A stretch of DNA of 64,000 bases from Mucidula mucida (lineage: Eukaryota; Basidiomycota; Agaricomycetes; Agaricales; Physalacriaceae): the NCBI GenBank assembly GCA_015501055.1, contig JADNYV010000052.1, positions 62,001 through 126,000 of the forward strand, in the 5' to 3' direction. Each line of letters begins with the position of its first letter. The first letter of the stretch is position 1. The position numbers and the translations under genes were made by a program. Positions 23,150-34,701 of this stretch are shown here, in pieces. The notes under the pieces are model-generated. The model was not told the origin of the DNA and did no database searches. It saw only the letters and a list, made by a program, of their open reading frames with translations.

Positions 23150-25595
23150 ATGCTCCTTGTCCCGTCCGGCCACGCATTCCTTCCCGGCTTCTCACTTGAC
23201 CGAACACTCGTCCTACCAGGATTCCAACTTTATGCTGTCGAGAAATGGGTCGTATCCCGGGACCGGCCTTACCCTCTCCTCGTTGTTTACACCGCGGATA
23301 CAGCACACACCGTAGTGCTTGATGCACTCATCCCATCTACACCAGATGACATGAAGGAGGCCGTCCATAGTATGAGGCGCGATGCTCGCCCGAAACAAAC
23401 TACATATGGCACGGTCATGGTCACGTCCCTGGCCCACTTTCGCAGTGATTACACAATTGTGTTGGTCCCGGAAGGAGATTTCAGGAAGGCGCGAGAGCAG
23501 ATGTATGTAAACATCAACCTGCTCAGACTGGGAAGTGCAGGACGTACAGCGCTTACGTTGAACCACCCCAGCGAGACCACACGCGAACGGTTTTGTGGCA
23601 CGTACCTCTTTCCCCGCGAGCTGGCAGAGGTCAAATTCAACCAGACGGTACTAGACCTAGTGAAGTACACGCAGACGGCGCTCATAATATTCGGCTTCAA
23701 TGTCGATAGAGACGGACTTCTGTGTGACAACACGCTCACCGCATTGCAATCTTGGACATCCCAATACCACCCCAGCGAACGTGTTCCGTCTCCCAATGTC
23801 CTATCAGCATTATTCACCCTGGTGTTTGCGGTCCGTAATAGACTAGCTGCGATGCACCATCTGGTTCCCAAGGATCCATTTGCTTCCCCACAACTGTTCA
23901 CTCTCGCGTTGGTCAACGCTCCCCATCACCACGCTCATAGCGCGCTTCGGACACCTACGACTACGCCTCTATTACCAATGAATGCTTCGTATATCACTCC
24001 GGTTCTCTCAGATGCTCTGCTGGCTATGCCAGCTCCCACCGAACTTTCTCCTGGAGCGGGCAGCATCATCAACATCATTGGTGACCTACAGGTGTTTGTC
24101 GGAACACTTGTGGGAAGGGAGAAAGATGGCCAATCTCTCGGTGGTATCGTTCGGGGCATCGGGAAACGTAGCAAAGAGGAGGACAAGGATATTGGTGGCG
24201 TTTTGAGGGCGCTGTGGGATGGCAACGAGCGCGATGATAAAGGGAGCGACGACGAAGGGGAAGACATTCTAGCTGGACTCAGTGCGTGGAACAAGCGGCG
24301 TGTCAAGGGAAAGCTCGAGAGCTGGACAGGGTAAGTCACAACCACTTGTCTATCCTAGAGAGCGTGGGCTGACTGTTACTAGGTTGAGCAATCGGCGCAA
24401 GAAGACCGCTGTGATTGTCAACAACGACGACGACGACATTTTGAGCAGTGGACAAGTGTCACCCGTCAATACACCTGGCATCCCTTTCGCTGCTCCCCCT
24501 CCCATAATAGTGACACGGTCAAGGGACGGCTCTCCCACACAATTGTCTCCCATTACCTTCAATAATTCACCCTTTAACGGCTCGGCATCAAACGTTAACC
24601 TTCCAAGTCCTACCACTTATGTTCCATCCACGCCAAATCTCCCTTCAACGCTACGTAGACGCCCAATACCTACGACACGTGTAACATCATGGTCTATCCC
24701 ACCACCTCGCGAAGCGCCTGAATCGTCAACGCTATCACGTCCACGGTTAAGTAAACGAAGGTCTTTTCCTCAGTACCCAGCCGATCAGTCACCGAAGATC
24801 CTACCGCTAGACCATATGCGCCTTGACGTTGCATTAGCTGGAGAGACTCTTGTACTGTTTCGGCGTCAAGCACATCTCGCGAATGTGTTGCGCGCTACAG
24901 CGCTTCTCAACGCACGGCTTGTGGACACTTCTGCGCATCTGCGGAATGTGTATGCATCGTTGGAGCATGCATTGGACGCGTCTGAATCTCAGCCAGGGAC
25001 GACAGTGGGTGTGGGCGTATTAGGTGAACTGGACTCGGAGCGCGCGCGTGCCGGGAAGATGATGCAGTCGGTGAACACGCTCTGGTATGAAGCGGAGCAG
25101 TTCTCTCTGCGTGATGCATGGCATGTGGCGGTGGGTGGGAGACGGAAGGTGGTTGAGATTAGAGGGAAAGTGTTTGGTACCCGGGCGGGACAGAAGGAGG
25201 ACGGGACGATATCGGCTGAGGAAGGCTTGGGAGGGAAGCGGTGGCGCGAGGAAGGCCGTCAGTGGCGTGTCGATGGCGGAGAAGTCAGCGTCGATCGCTG
25301 GGGACGGACGGAGAGCGAGGCGGAGGAGGAGAGGGCGTTCAATTACAGGGTAGGCAAGGAGGAGAGTGAGAGTGATGGCGATGACGAAGAAGCTTGCCCG
25401 GCGGGTCCTAGTCAGGAAGTTGCTGTGGCTGTGAAGGACGATGAGTGTGCAGTTGAAGGCCAGCCAGCGCCGATACCAGTAGCGTGGCGCCCGATGTGGC
25501 TGCTTAGGTTCTTCACTAGTTGGGGACGCAGAGATACTGAGCCGCAATCTACTCCGCCTCCTTTAGTGCAGGTGGAATCTCCAAAGTCCACTTGA
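23150..25595 (+). CDS. Stb6-like putative Sin3-binding protein
   Basis: Homologue of the fungal STB2/STB6 family, named for binding the Sin3 corepressor scaffold. Its N-terminal ~310 residues carry the family's hallmarks: FQLYAVEKWVVSRDRPYP, RPKQTTYGTVMVTSLAHFRS, INLLRLGSAGRTALTL and DGLLCDNTLTALQSW. The linker is Ser/Pro-rich. The C-terminal half has a helical HMRLDVALAGETLVLFRRQ segment, a coiled-coil-like region around HLRNVYASLEHAL, an acidic stretch and a Trp-rich end. One intron (24331-24382, GTAAGT..ACTAG) splits GGG; the two exons sum to 2,394 nt, a perfect open frame of 797 residues. It lies 2.5 kb from an Rpd3-class deacetylase gene, the enzyme Sin3 recruits. Confidence 0.85.
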
Positions 25596-25599
25596 ATCA

Positions 25600-26140
25600 A
25601 TATGGGTGACGAGCCTATTCTGTGACCTATCTTTTTTCACTTTTACTCGCTTCATGGTGGCCACTGCTGCAAAAATGGCTACAAAGGGATCTCGGAGGGC
25701 AATCTAAAGCACCAACATGCCCAGAGCAGATTTTTGTAGCAAAACCTAAACGCCGATTATGACGTCGGTGGCTTGGAAGCACGATCGGCGGGTTTGCCTT
25801 TTTGGGAGGACTTTCCGCTTTAGGAGCGTATGATGAACACGTTTCTCCGCAGATATCAAATCCCACGCTTCGTGATATGATGGCCCTGCAACTACGCGTC
25901 GTTCTTGCTGTTTACCATCATATGTGGCGTATAGTAATGGATCCTTTCTCTTCTGTTAAGGAGTTGTTGCTCTCGATTTAGCTCTGAATGACTGTCCGGA
26001 TCCGATCGTATCTCGTGGCAGGGAAGAGCTGGAATGACCTAATAAATGCCAGCACTTCAAGTCAGACTCTTACGTCCAGCAGCCACACAACGAGCACGCT
26101 GTTCTTACGGCCATACTAGAACGGCTTGAAGACAACGCGT
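25600..26140. other. Intergenic, nothing recognised
   Basis: No coding sequence or RNA gene seen between the Stb6-like stop and the tetraspanin start. Confidence 0.35.
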
Positions 26141-26144
26141 AACA

Positions 26145-27526
26145 ATGTCGGAAACGTACGTCTTTTCCTCCTAATTGTGTGTGGCGTGCAGGGGCTGTCC
26201 AGCTCGCCCACCTCTCTTTCATCTCTCAGGCTGATGGCACACAGTCACGACTCCCGCCCGACTTCGTTGTCGTCAGAGGCAACGTCGACGAGGCCATTTA
26301 TTCCAGATAGGAACATGACACTGGATCCTCCATTGGTGCCATTTGCCGCCTCGTCGTCGCCTCTCACCGGAACGCCATTATCCAGTCGGCCAGCTCGACA
26401 GACCCGCTCAAGGGCAATCCCGAGTCGCGGGCTAATGGCAGTCTCTCCGTCAACTACCTACCCACCAAGTTCTCGAGTTCTCTCTGGTCCCGCCTGGCGG
26501 GCCGCGCCGCCGGAGGCATGCGAAAGGCGGACCTAAAAGAGGCGGTGGCGTGGGCGCCTTCAAAGAGGGAGAGGCGCGTATGCCGTCTGCAGCCGAAGAA
26601 GACTATGATGGCGTAGATCTATCACACGTCCGGGAATTGGGCCAAAGAAAAATGAAGTGGAACAAGTTTAAATGGACTTTACTCGCCGCCAACACTCTCC
26701 TTACTATATACGCACTAGCATCGCTCATCGGATTACTCTTGACATGGTTCGCCATTCTCCCCTCCTCCTCCATCATCCTCGTCGGCAATCGCACCGAACT
26801 CGTCCTGTCGACAGTCTTCTCCGCTGTGGCCCTCCTCACTCCCTTATGGCTACGCGGGAATTCTGCTCAACAACAGAAGTTTCCTGCGTATACACGTTCA
26901 TGCTTTGGATTGTATTCGCACTGTTGGTCGCACCTGGATACATCACATATAAACGCCGTCAGCTCAATCTCGACGGAAAGATCAACTTGCAGTGGTCCCG
27001 CATGCTCCCCCTTCCTCGCGTCTCGTAGTGCAGAATCACCTCGGTTGCTGTGGATACTACTCGCCATCGTGGAAGCCACAACGTCACAGATGTGTTATTC
27101 CCGCTCCGTCTTACCGGTTGCAAGCTCCAGTATCTGCACTTTCAGCGCAAGGCTCTCGGGCTGTGGTATACCTTTTCATTCTCAATCGTCCCAGTACATC
27201 TATTGGTGATTGTGGCGGGACTTTTGTGCAGCAACCACGTCACGTATAGGTTTGGAAAGGGGATGATGCCCAAGGCGTATCGTTTGAGTAGTGGGAGTGT
27301 GGGAGTGATTATGGATAGCTATGCGACTCAGCTCGCGGACCAGTACGGTGCCGATGTCGCGTCGGATGTCATGTCGCGCTCGCGCTCGAATTTAAAACTC
27401 GGCATGAAGGATATGCCTATCGCCTCCTCTTCAGCCGTCGCTGGCTCTAGACCGAACTATGATACTGTTGGTGGACCGCGAGCACCGCCAAGTCCGGATG
27501 GAATAGATCATACTAGACGGGACTAG
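26145..27526 (+). CDS. Tsp2-type tetraspanin, model with several frameshifts
   Basis: A four-pass membrane protein of the basidiomycete tetraspanin group. After a Ser/Pro-rich cytoplasmic N-terminus comes NGSLSVNYLPTKFSSSLWS, then RMPSAAEEDYDGVDL and TM1 in KWNKFKWTLLAANTLLTIYA. TM2 is in the segment before ILLNNRSFL, and TM3 is around YTFMLWIVFALLVAPGYI. The extracellular loop has the diagnostic CCG in VQNHLGCCGYYSP and the later VEATTSQMCYSRSVLP. TM4 is FSFSIVPVHLLVIVAGLLC, followed by the tail SNHVTYRFGKGMMPKAYRL. Reading this requires at least five frame corrections between 26530 and 27120. Several are solved by adding one base to an existing run (A at 26535, G at 26849, T at 27064, G at 27117). 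The conserved residues on both sides argue for sequence error rather than decay. Confidence 0.75.
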
Positions 27527-28125
27527 GTTGGAAAGCCGGTTTCTTGAAACATTCAATTTTTCGCTGCAAGATACCTACACAATCACGAATACCTCTTCAA
27601 GTTGCATACATACCACATTTGATTCGTTCGACACTCGTTCCCTGTTTCTCTTTTTATTTTGTGTTGTAGTAGTAATACTTAAATAATTTGCATATTATGG
27701 ATAAGTAGAAGAGTTGGCGACACGATGGAAGCTAATCTGATTCTAGGCATACAGGGTGTCTAGCTGAGAGAGAAGCTTGGTGCGCCACACAAGCGTGATG
27801 GGGAAAGCAGATTACTATCGGCATCTGTGAACCAAAAGCCAATAGAACCTGATGGTGGGCCGCCTAGCGACAATTATTGATGAACGGTACCCAGAGCAAG
27901 ATGTTATCATAGATTGCCTTATCATTTCCTGGCACCATAGCTCGAAGTACATCCAAAGTTAGTTCTGTATACACATACTCTACAAGAGTACAACACAGAC
28001 AGCAGTGCGAAATAGTTATAAATCAATCCAAAAATAAACCAATCGGCGTCTTCACCTCAATCCTCATATCCATATCACTATTACTGCTTCCACGGCTATT
28101 ACTGCCTTCGGTTTGGGACTTGGGC
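27527..28125. other. Intergenic between convergent tetraspanin and HDAC genes
   Basis: AT-rich with no gene; expected to hold the 3' UTRs and poly(A) signals of both convergent genes. Confidence 0.4.
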
Positions 28126-30225
28126 TCAGAGACATAGGCTCCGATTCCTCCATCTGAGAGAGCACCCTAGCGACGGTGGTGTGCCCGCTTGGTCCGGCAG
28201 CCAGGTCCGCCACGCCCATTCTGAACGTTGCTTTCTCAGGAGCTCGCGATGAGACGCGTGGTCCCTCCGCCCGCCCTCGCCTTCGTCATCAGAGTCTGAC
28301 ATCTCCGCATCGGCCTGTATGCGCGAGTCCATGAGCTTGCGCGGTCGACGCACGTCTGTAGGTATAAGATCTTCGTCTGCATCGGGATCGTTCATTTCCT
28401 CGTCGATGGGCAGCGTCGGTATATCTGGCGGATGTCAGGCGAAGGTTCGAAATAGTTGGAGTTTCACCATTACCAGACATCTGAACGCTCGGCGGTCCGC
28501 CGGCATGGCGAAGGTTTTCCATCACCTTGCGTTTCACGAGATCCAGGTATGAGCGAGTGTTGAGGTCGTCGGTTTTCGATGCCTTGACGTCCAGTTCGTA
28601 TTCTGGCCCGAAATACTCGTAGTACTCGTTGATGGGTATCTCTGCATCTTTGAGTTGATTTTTAGTGAGAGTTGAAGAGCCTGCACACACCCGGGCCAAG
28701 CTCGACGCCGTTGACTAATCCAGTTTCAAAAGCCCAGACACGGCTGACGTTGCGCATCGTGTAGCCACCACCGCCAAGGAGTAAAAGCGGCTTATTGAAA
28801 GACTTCACAAATTTGACACAATTAGCATGACCTGGGTAGCACTCGTCTAGAGGGGAAGTCGCTGGTAGCAGAGAAGCTCCCACCTCGCATCGACAGATTC
28901 AAGCATCCAATTTTATCCCGCGCCAAGGAATCGGTCCCACATTGCAGGACTACCGCAGAAGGGTCGTACGAGTCCATGATTTCCTTGATGACCTATACGA
29001 TAATTGAGAAACAGATGCTACAACGGAAACGTGGTTCCAAACCGGTTCGAAAACGGATTTGTAGTTCTCGTCTGACATTCCATCGCGCAAAGGGAAATTT
29101 ACAGCATAGTATTTCCCTTTCATGGCTCCGATATCCTATAGATTGATCATTAGTCTAGGCATATGCTGGGATTCTGATACCTCACACGAAGCTCGCCCGT
29201 TCCCGGGAAGAACTCTCCGTACTTGTGGAAGCTACAGGTCATTACACGATCCGTCGTGTAGAACGCCTCCTCTACTCCGTCGCCATGATGTGCATCATGT
29301 CGATGTATAGCACTCTGCGATGGAATCTGCCAACGTGTCAGCTCAATGAACTCGTCGCTCATGATATCTGGTGCACCTCAGGAGCTCAAGAATGCCCAAA
29401 ACAATATCTATGGCTCGGTAAATCGGTGTCAACCAACTGTTTTGAGAACGTACCGTTCACATAGCAGAACCCACTGGCTTCGCTCTTCTTGGCGTGGTGG
29501 AGGCCACCAGCCCAGTTAACCGCGATATCGCATTTATTTCGACAGAGCCTTGCCGCGCCCTCTAATCCAAATAGTCAGCGCTGTGAATAGCGCGTGGGAG
29601 ACAAAGCTGCCCCACCCATAGAGCCGCCTGCGGATATGGAGCAATATTCCGGCAAACCGTCAAACACAGGACAGTCCTCGCCGACGTTGACTAGAAAGGA
29701 CGTGAATGACAATAATTACGGAGCTTATGAACCATTGGTCGTACACTTTACTTGCTCCTTTGCGAACAGGTTCATGTTCGCTGGCGTGATTCGATGAAGG
29801 AACTCGATGTAGTCTTCGGAGTGAAATTGGCTCATCTCCCGTTTCGATGCCGGCTTCGCGCGCTGAGGGTGTAGCGTCAGAACGGGGCTGCCTCGGTGCC
29901 AGAGAACGTACTTACGAATATCTCCATTTTCTTGTAGAGACCGTAGTTCATCACGAGTGAATGGCACATGCGTATCCTTGTGGGCTTCATGCTAATAACA
30001 GACGCGCATCAAGCTGCATACCACTCAAGCAGTTAGTACAGTGCACTGACAAATGTCCCGCTCCATAGTGAAACCCGCCAATATCAGGGTCATAGAAGTA
30101 GCACTAAATTTTCTAATGTGAGGGTCTGAACACTCGTTCAATTCAGTGAATTTGCATACGACACGCTTCTTTTGAGTTTCACCTTCCAGAGGTATGGCTA
30201 GAGGAGCATGTTGTCCCGAGGACAT
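28126..30225 (-). CDS. Rpd3-class (class I) histone deacetylase
   Basis: A zinc-dependent nuclear deacetylase that removes acetyl groups from histone tails, usually inside Sin3 complexes. The start [15 protein letters not shown] is at 30225. Motifs run in order: [55 protein letters not shown] with the catalytic His pair; [18 protein letters not shown] (zinc ligands Asp and His; a base seems missing just before it); [37 protein letters not shown] (third ligand Asp); [18 protein letters not shown] with the catalytic Tyr; [13 protein letters not shown]. The C-terminus is acidic ([11 protein letters not shown]), as in fungal Rpd3. At least seven introns are visible; one has a perfect TACTAAC branch site. 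GHPMKP is here GHFMKP by the splice I infer. Its first exons are duplicated at 60722-61196. Confidence 0.92.
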
Positions 30226-30530
30226 CAGAGTAGAGCCTACCGGAAAATCAACGTAGATGTTGATCAAAGGAAGAGGTTAGTAAGAGAGATGGAAACCCGG
30301 GTCCGCAAACAACCTCCACGCGCGTCATTCCTTGACCGAGCGATGCAATCTCCTCCAGGACCTCTCTAACGTGCGTAAACTATCTCAATATGTCGCGCGA
30401 AGTGAATAAATAAGCTATTTCTTTGCTGTCGAGTGCCTTTTCTTTGTGCTCCTTTGGTGGATATGACCGGAAGATGCCGAGGTCACTTAGTTAGCAACCA
30501 CCAGTGCCACTTTGGTACCATTCATCCCCG
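30226..30530. promoter_or_regulatory. Shared divergent promoter, HDAC and F-box gene A
   Basis: Only 305 bp separate the start codons of the minus-strand deacetylase and the plus-strand F-box gene, so the two must share one intergenic control region. The region is duplicated with them at 60451-60721. No specific binding site is claimed. Confidence 0.5.
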
Positions 30531-31611
30531 ATGATACACCTTCAACTTATTCCGTTCCCGGAGATACCTACTGATATTGCGCGATTGATTCTCGAAATGG
30601 CTGCTTGGGAGGATGACAAAACTGCGTATACTCTCGTGTTTGTTTCAAAGGTTGTCCGGCAATGGTGAGTGGCGCCTCAATGATTCTATCTTGAATCCTA
30701 ACTACGTGTTGTAGGATTGACCCATAATATACTCCTCCGTCACTCTTTCAACGAGCAAACAGCTCGCAGCATTCCGTGACTCGATAATCTCACGCAGCGA
30801 CACTGCGTTCTTCTCGTGCGCCGTCAAACGTCTTTGCATTGGGGATCTCAGCATTGGCACACTGGAATTTCGACATCATTCCGCCGCGAACATCTGGACG
30901 TGGATGCGAGCTGCATTGGAAGCATGTACAGGTGTGGAGCGTCTGGCTATTTGGCTCACAACTCGTGAGATGGAGATGCATTGGCTTGCTTGCAACAATG
31001 ACCACCTACGTCCGACCCATATGTCATTCGACGTAAACCAACAAGATTGGGACGATAGACCGGACTCTATCAAGATATTTCCGGAATCTTTAACGCACCT
31101 GAACCTGGACTGCTTATACCAACCAAGATATAGAAGATATTCCATGGCAGGCAATGTTTGCGCACTGCCCCAACCTTGCGCATATTAGCCTTTCTGGTAC
31201 TGCCGTGCAACATAGCTCCTACGATTGCACGCCTTTCTCTCTGATCGTGTCACCCCTTTTGTCGCTATTGCCAGCCACTGTCGTAGTGTTTGCTATAGTC
31301 CTGTCGCCTCATCCCCATTCCTTGAACCGTATACTCGAAGAGCAAATAGACGCCATTTCCGAGGCTTCAGATCGATTCGTGGTGGTCTGTCATGGCACGA
31401 TCAGTCCGGACGCGCAGGTTTTCGGCCTACAGGTCTGCAGGAGAAGCACACCTTAGCTTCTGAATGGGGGAGTTGGAGGGGTGAGGATACTTGGGATCTT
31501 GCAGAAAGTGTGTTGCTGCCCGTAAAAGAAACCCTCATATTAAGCGCAATGCAGGTATGTGCTCTTCTTATCATGAAATGTTGACTTACTCATGTGGTGT
31601 AGACTGACTGA
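30531..31611 (+). CDS. F-box-like gene A, left copy
   Basis: The start IPTDIARLILEMAAWEDDKT is an F-box-like N-terminus, followed by TLVFVSKVVRQW (usual F-box end). The intron GTGAGT..TTGTAG (about 30665-30714) leads to a body with ALEACTGVERLAIWLTTRE, ESLTHLNLDC and HISLSGTAV, typical of agaricomycete F-box/LRR-like proteins. In this copy exon 2 begins DP followed by a frame-disrupting stop: one base is missing relative to the right copy, which reads DPILYHSVTL. A second compensating base difference lies near 31117. Both copies change frame near the segment FVVVCHG. The left copy therefore looks damaged, or carries sequence errors, while the right copy is open over this part. Confidence 0.6.
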
Positions 31612-31782
31612 ACTCTTCTTCGACCCTGCGCAGAGCGGTCTTGGTGGGTATTTCTATTTATGAACATGTATTTGTTTCCTCTCCGAGACAAGTCCCGCGG
31701 AGGCTTCTGTCTCTCATCGGCCCCTGTTCAACAGCCTTAAATGCAGGAAGGGGTCAATTTCTTCTTGCATCTAAACCACATC

Positions 31783-32841
31783 ATGTACACCATCGACATT
31801 GCCTCTGAATCATCAGATTCTCTTGCCTCTTTGTCGGAGTCGACCTCATCATGCTCGGCCTCTTCTCATCCGTCTACGTCTGAAATTGCCAGCTCTATCA
31901 CCTCATCTCCTCCGAGGTCACCCTCTGCATCTTCGTTCACCTCGAAGATTGCATCGTCACTCCGTCAAACATTCAGGAAGAGAAAAACCACATCTCGCGT
32001 TACGTTTGCTCTTCCGGAACTCAAGACGTCTTCTCTTAGTCCTGCTCGTCCTTCCGGTCATTTCGCCGGCAATCCTACCACGTCTCTCCATATCAGTTGC
32101 CAGAGCGTCAAACAACTGCAAAGATTTCTCGCCTCGCTCTCATATGAATCCTACCCCAACGTCACAAGCCTTGAGATCCGCCTCCCGCCATTGCAGGAAG
32201 AGACTATCCAATATACGCACTTGCGCCTCCCTCGGTCGGGCAAAGACTTGCCTCCTATAACGAAGGTGTCTCTGTGGGGATGGAATCTTGATCTTGTCAA
32301 CTGGTTGAGCGCCAACTTTCGGCTCACGCAGTTTCGTCTGGAAGGGGAAAGTCCCTGCGACCGGACGTGTATGCAGAAACTTATTGATGCCAATATGGAG
32401 ACCTCACGGACCTTGGACTAGTATTGGGGTCGAATGGTAATTTGACTCATCCTCTTTACGCGGCTTTCGGCTCACGCTTCACTAGATTTCTTCGACTTGA
32501 CGTACATGTACAACTTGGAGCATTTCCAAGCGCGAGTCCTCGATCCGGCTGCGTTCGGTGCACAAGATACCATCAGAACTGTCAGCAAAGAACTCCGTCT
32601 GAACACGCTCCAGTCTGTACGCATTATCCTGGACGAGTCGGAAGTCAGTCACATCCCTTTGGAGGTATACGAGGAGCACAGTGATCCCGTTTCTTCGGAT
32701 TGGGCTGAACGGAACTGGGAGGCGTTTTTATTTGACTTTGACGATAACTACTTGGTGGCTAAAGACGGACTTGATATGTTATTGGACTGCTACGATGCTC
32801 GTGTCATGTCACCGAACAAAAAATGCAATGGCTCTTTTTGA
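31783..32841 (+). CDS. Ser-rich F-box-family gene B, left copy (frameshifted)
   Basis: Unrecognised function; the style (short leucine-rich segments) fits the same family as gene A but no F-box is visible. The N-terminal ~100 residues are Ser-rich and disordered (MYTIDIASESSDSLASLSES). A basic patch TFRKRKTTSRVTFALPELK follows, then a folded part with SYPNVTSLEIRLPPLQEETI and KVSLWGWNLDLVNWLSANF. An intron (GTAATT..CACTAG, about 32436-32484) leads to a C-terminal exon with DLTYMYNLEHFQARVLDP, ending CNGSF at 32841. Relative to the right copy, one G is missing near 32404, creating an early stop (ETSRTLD-stop). The right copy is open here. If the base is truly absent, the left gene is a truncated allele. 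Confidence 0.6.
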
Positions 32842-33135
32842 TTATCGTTTGGCGATGACGCTTTGAGAACAGAAATACTGAAAGGGCCCGGCTGTATAGC
32901 TGTGCGACAAAGAGTCGTTTAGCGTTCGCGCTGCTGAAGAAGGTATTAGACAGCTAATGTCAACAGCCGCGTTTTCTCGGCAACGCTAGCAAGAAATATA
33001 CTGTTTCTCCATCGCAGCCATGCATACAGTTGACCTCCCCTCCGTACTAAAAAAACAGACCTCACCAAGTATACGTGAACAGCAAGGTTGCGTTATACTT
33101 ACGCTACTCAATACAGGAAAGTAGCATTACACGAT

Positions 33136-33879
33136 TTAATCGCACTCGAAGTTCAAGTACCACCGTTGTTCAGTGGTTCCGTCCAAGGCTTTCAGATGAA
33201 TCTATTGGAAGGCATGAGACACGCATGAGATATTGAGAGTAGACCGTACCATGCGCTGGTAGTACTGGGTAACATCAGGGGCCCAAACCAAGTCCTCGTT
33301 GAGGCTTTGTATCTGTGCGGTTCATGTGAGCTACAGAAGGTAGCCGAAGATGGTTTATACATACAACATAGGCTCCAGTATCAATTTCATTGATCTCCCA
33401 GGCTACCGCCTTGCGCGACGTGACGATGGTGCCGTTAGTCTGGATCGAACAGTCAGAACATGTAGATTTAAGGGCTGCGGTTGGCTGACACTTACCGAGG
33501 CGGCAGCAAAGCCATAATCGACAACACTCTCGATGTAGAACCAATTGTGCCCATCGGCAGGTAAGAGTCGCCACTAACGTTCTTCAGTTCTCTTCAAAAC
33601 GGTCGAGAGCCCAGACACGACATACTAATTGCGAGTTATCGGGATCGCTCGTGACGGCTGGCAAGAAAATGGCAGTGTCAATGCTATAGGCGCGCAGAGA
33701 CGACTTTGTGGCGGCGTTGACGATTTTGCTGTCGCAATCCGGGTATGTCTGCTTAAATATCAGCAACCGAATAGAGCCGGCAAGGCGAAGGGGCTTACCG
33801 CGATGAGATTGGCGACAGGCTGCGCCACACAGACAGAGACGAGCGCAAGCGCAGAGGCAAGTGAAAGCTTGAAGAACAT
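33136..33879 (-). CDS. Secreted beta-trefoil (ricin-B-fold-like) protein 1
   Basis: The signal peptide MFFKLSLASALALVSVCVA ends near AQP, so the protein should be secreted. The mature part (~135 residues) has three subdomain-like segments. QLWRLLPADG and QRWYLNFECD at the very end are QxW motifs of the ricin-B-type beta-trefoil fold; only the lectin-type fold is implied, with no other domain. Five introns of about 45-60 bp each join in frame: after NLIA, after DNSQL, after GFAAAS, after DTGAY and after YYQRM. The model ends at the TAA at 33136. The divergent neighbour at 34702-35431 has the same length, fold pattern and exon layout. Ligand unknown. All exons are open, so the gene looks intact. 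Confidence 0.7.
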
Positions 33880-34701
33880 TTTTTTCTCGACGTGCTGGCG
33901 GTAGTCTGGATAACGACGAGAAAGAATGGGCCCGGCGTATACGAATAGCCTCGTGGAAGGCAACTACATGGTGCAGCTTTTACATCAAGAGAAGCAAAAG
34001 CAAAGGTTCGTACGCGTAAACGAGTAGTTCTTTCATTCAGACCTTACGCGAAGCCAAGAAGACTCGATTTTTGGTGCCATGCGGAGTGGCGGACATCCTC
34101 AAGCGATGTGCACTATGTATTTAAATGAGGGAGCCACAAAGAGTCTTCCAGATAGTCGGAGTGGTGATGCAAAGACGTTTTTTGCCGCCCACTGCTCTGT
34201 TCGAACTTCGCTGCTGATCGGAGTCCGAAAGAGACCGGATTCTAACTGTGACTTTGTGACTCGCCACACATTTAACTTCAACCTTGTTGCCATGATTCAG
34301 ATCTAGGCATGGCGTGGCGTAGCCTCGACGAATCGAATGCTTCTCTTGTGCTCTCATCAATTAAACAAGGTGTATCATGGTAGGCCTTCTACGCCACCAG
34401 ACTGTCCAAGTAATAGGACCCGGCCTTTCTAGTGAATACCGTTGCTTTCTTTGTGCTTCTGTCTCCCTTCAATCCCTCGGAATCACCTATCATGTACTCT
34501 CTCAAAGTGATGGGTTTCCTACCTAGTTATGATGCCTTCGTATTTGGGGACGGTTCCCTATCGGATATGTGGTACCACGTAAGCTCTATCCCGCCATTTC
34601 GTGTCATCATAATTAAGCGCAGAAGGTTTCTCTAGAAGTTGACCGCACCTCCATTGATATAAATTCGGTTGCGAGCCCTTGACTATGTAGCGACTCTCAA
34701 G

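Larger units (their letters stand above)
29743..33080 (+). repeat. Left arm of 3.3-kb inverted segmental duplication
   Basis: This 3,338-bp stretch is repeated in opposite orientation at 57915-61196. It covers the first three exons of the deacetylase gene, the shared promoter, F-box-family gene A and gene B. In one ~170-nt stretch (from 30837) I count about nine differences; gene B is almost identical. Homology stops within a few bases at GTGAAC (33080) on one side and at the exon 3 end AAGTGT (29743) on the other. Because the complete deacetylase is here, this is probably the original copy. Confidence 0.93.
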
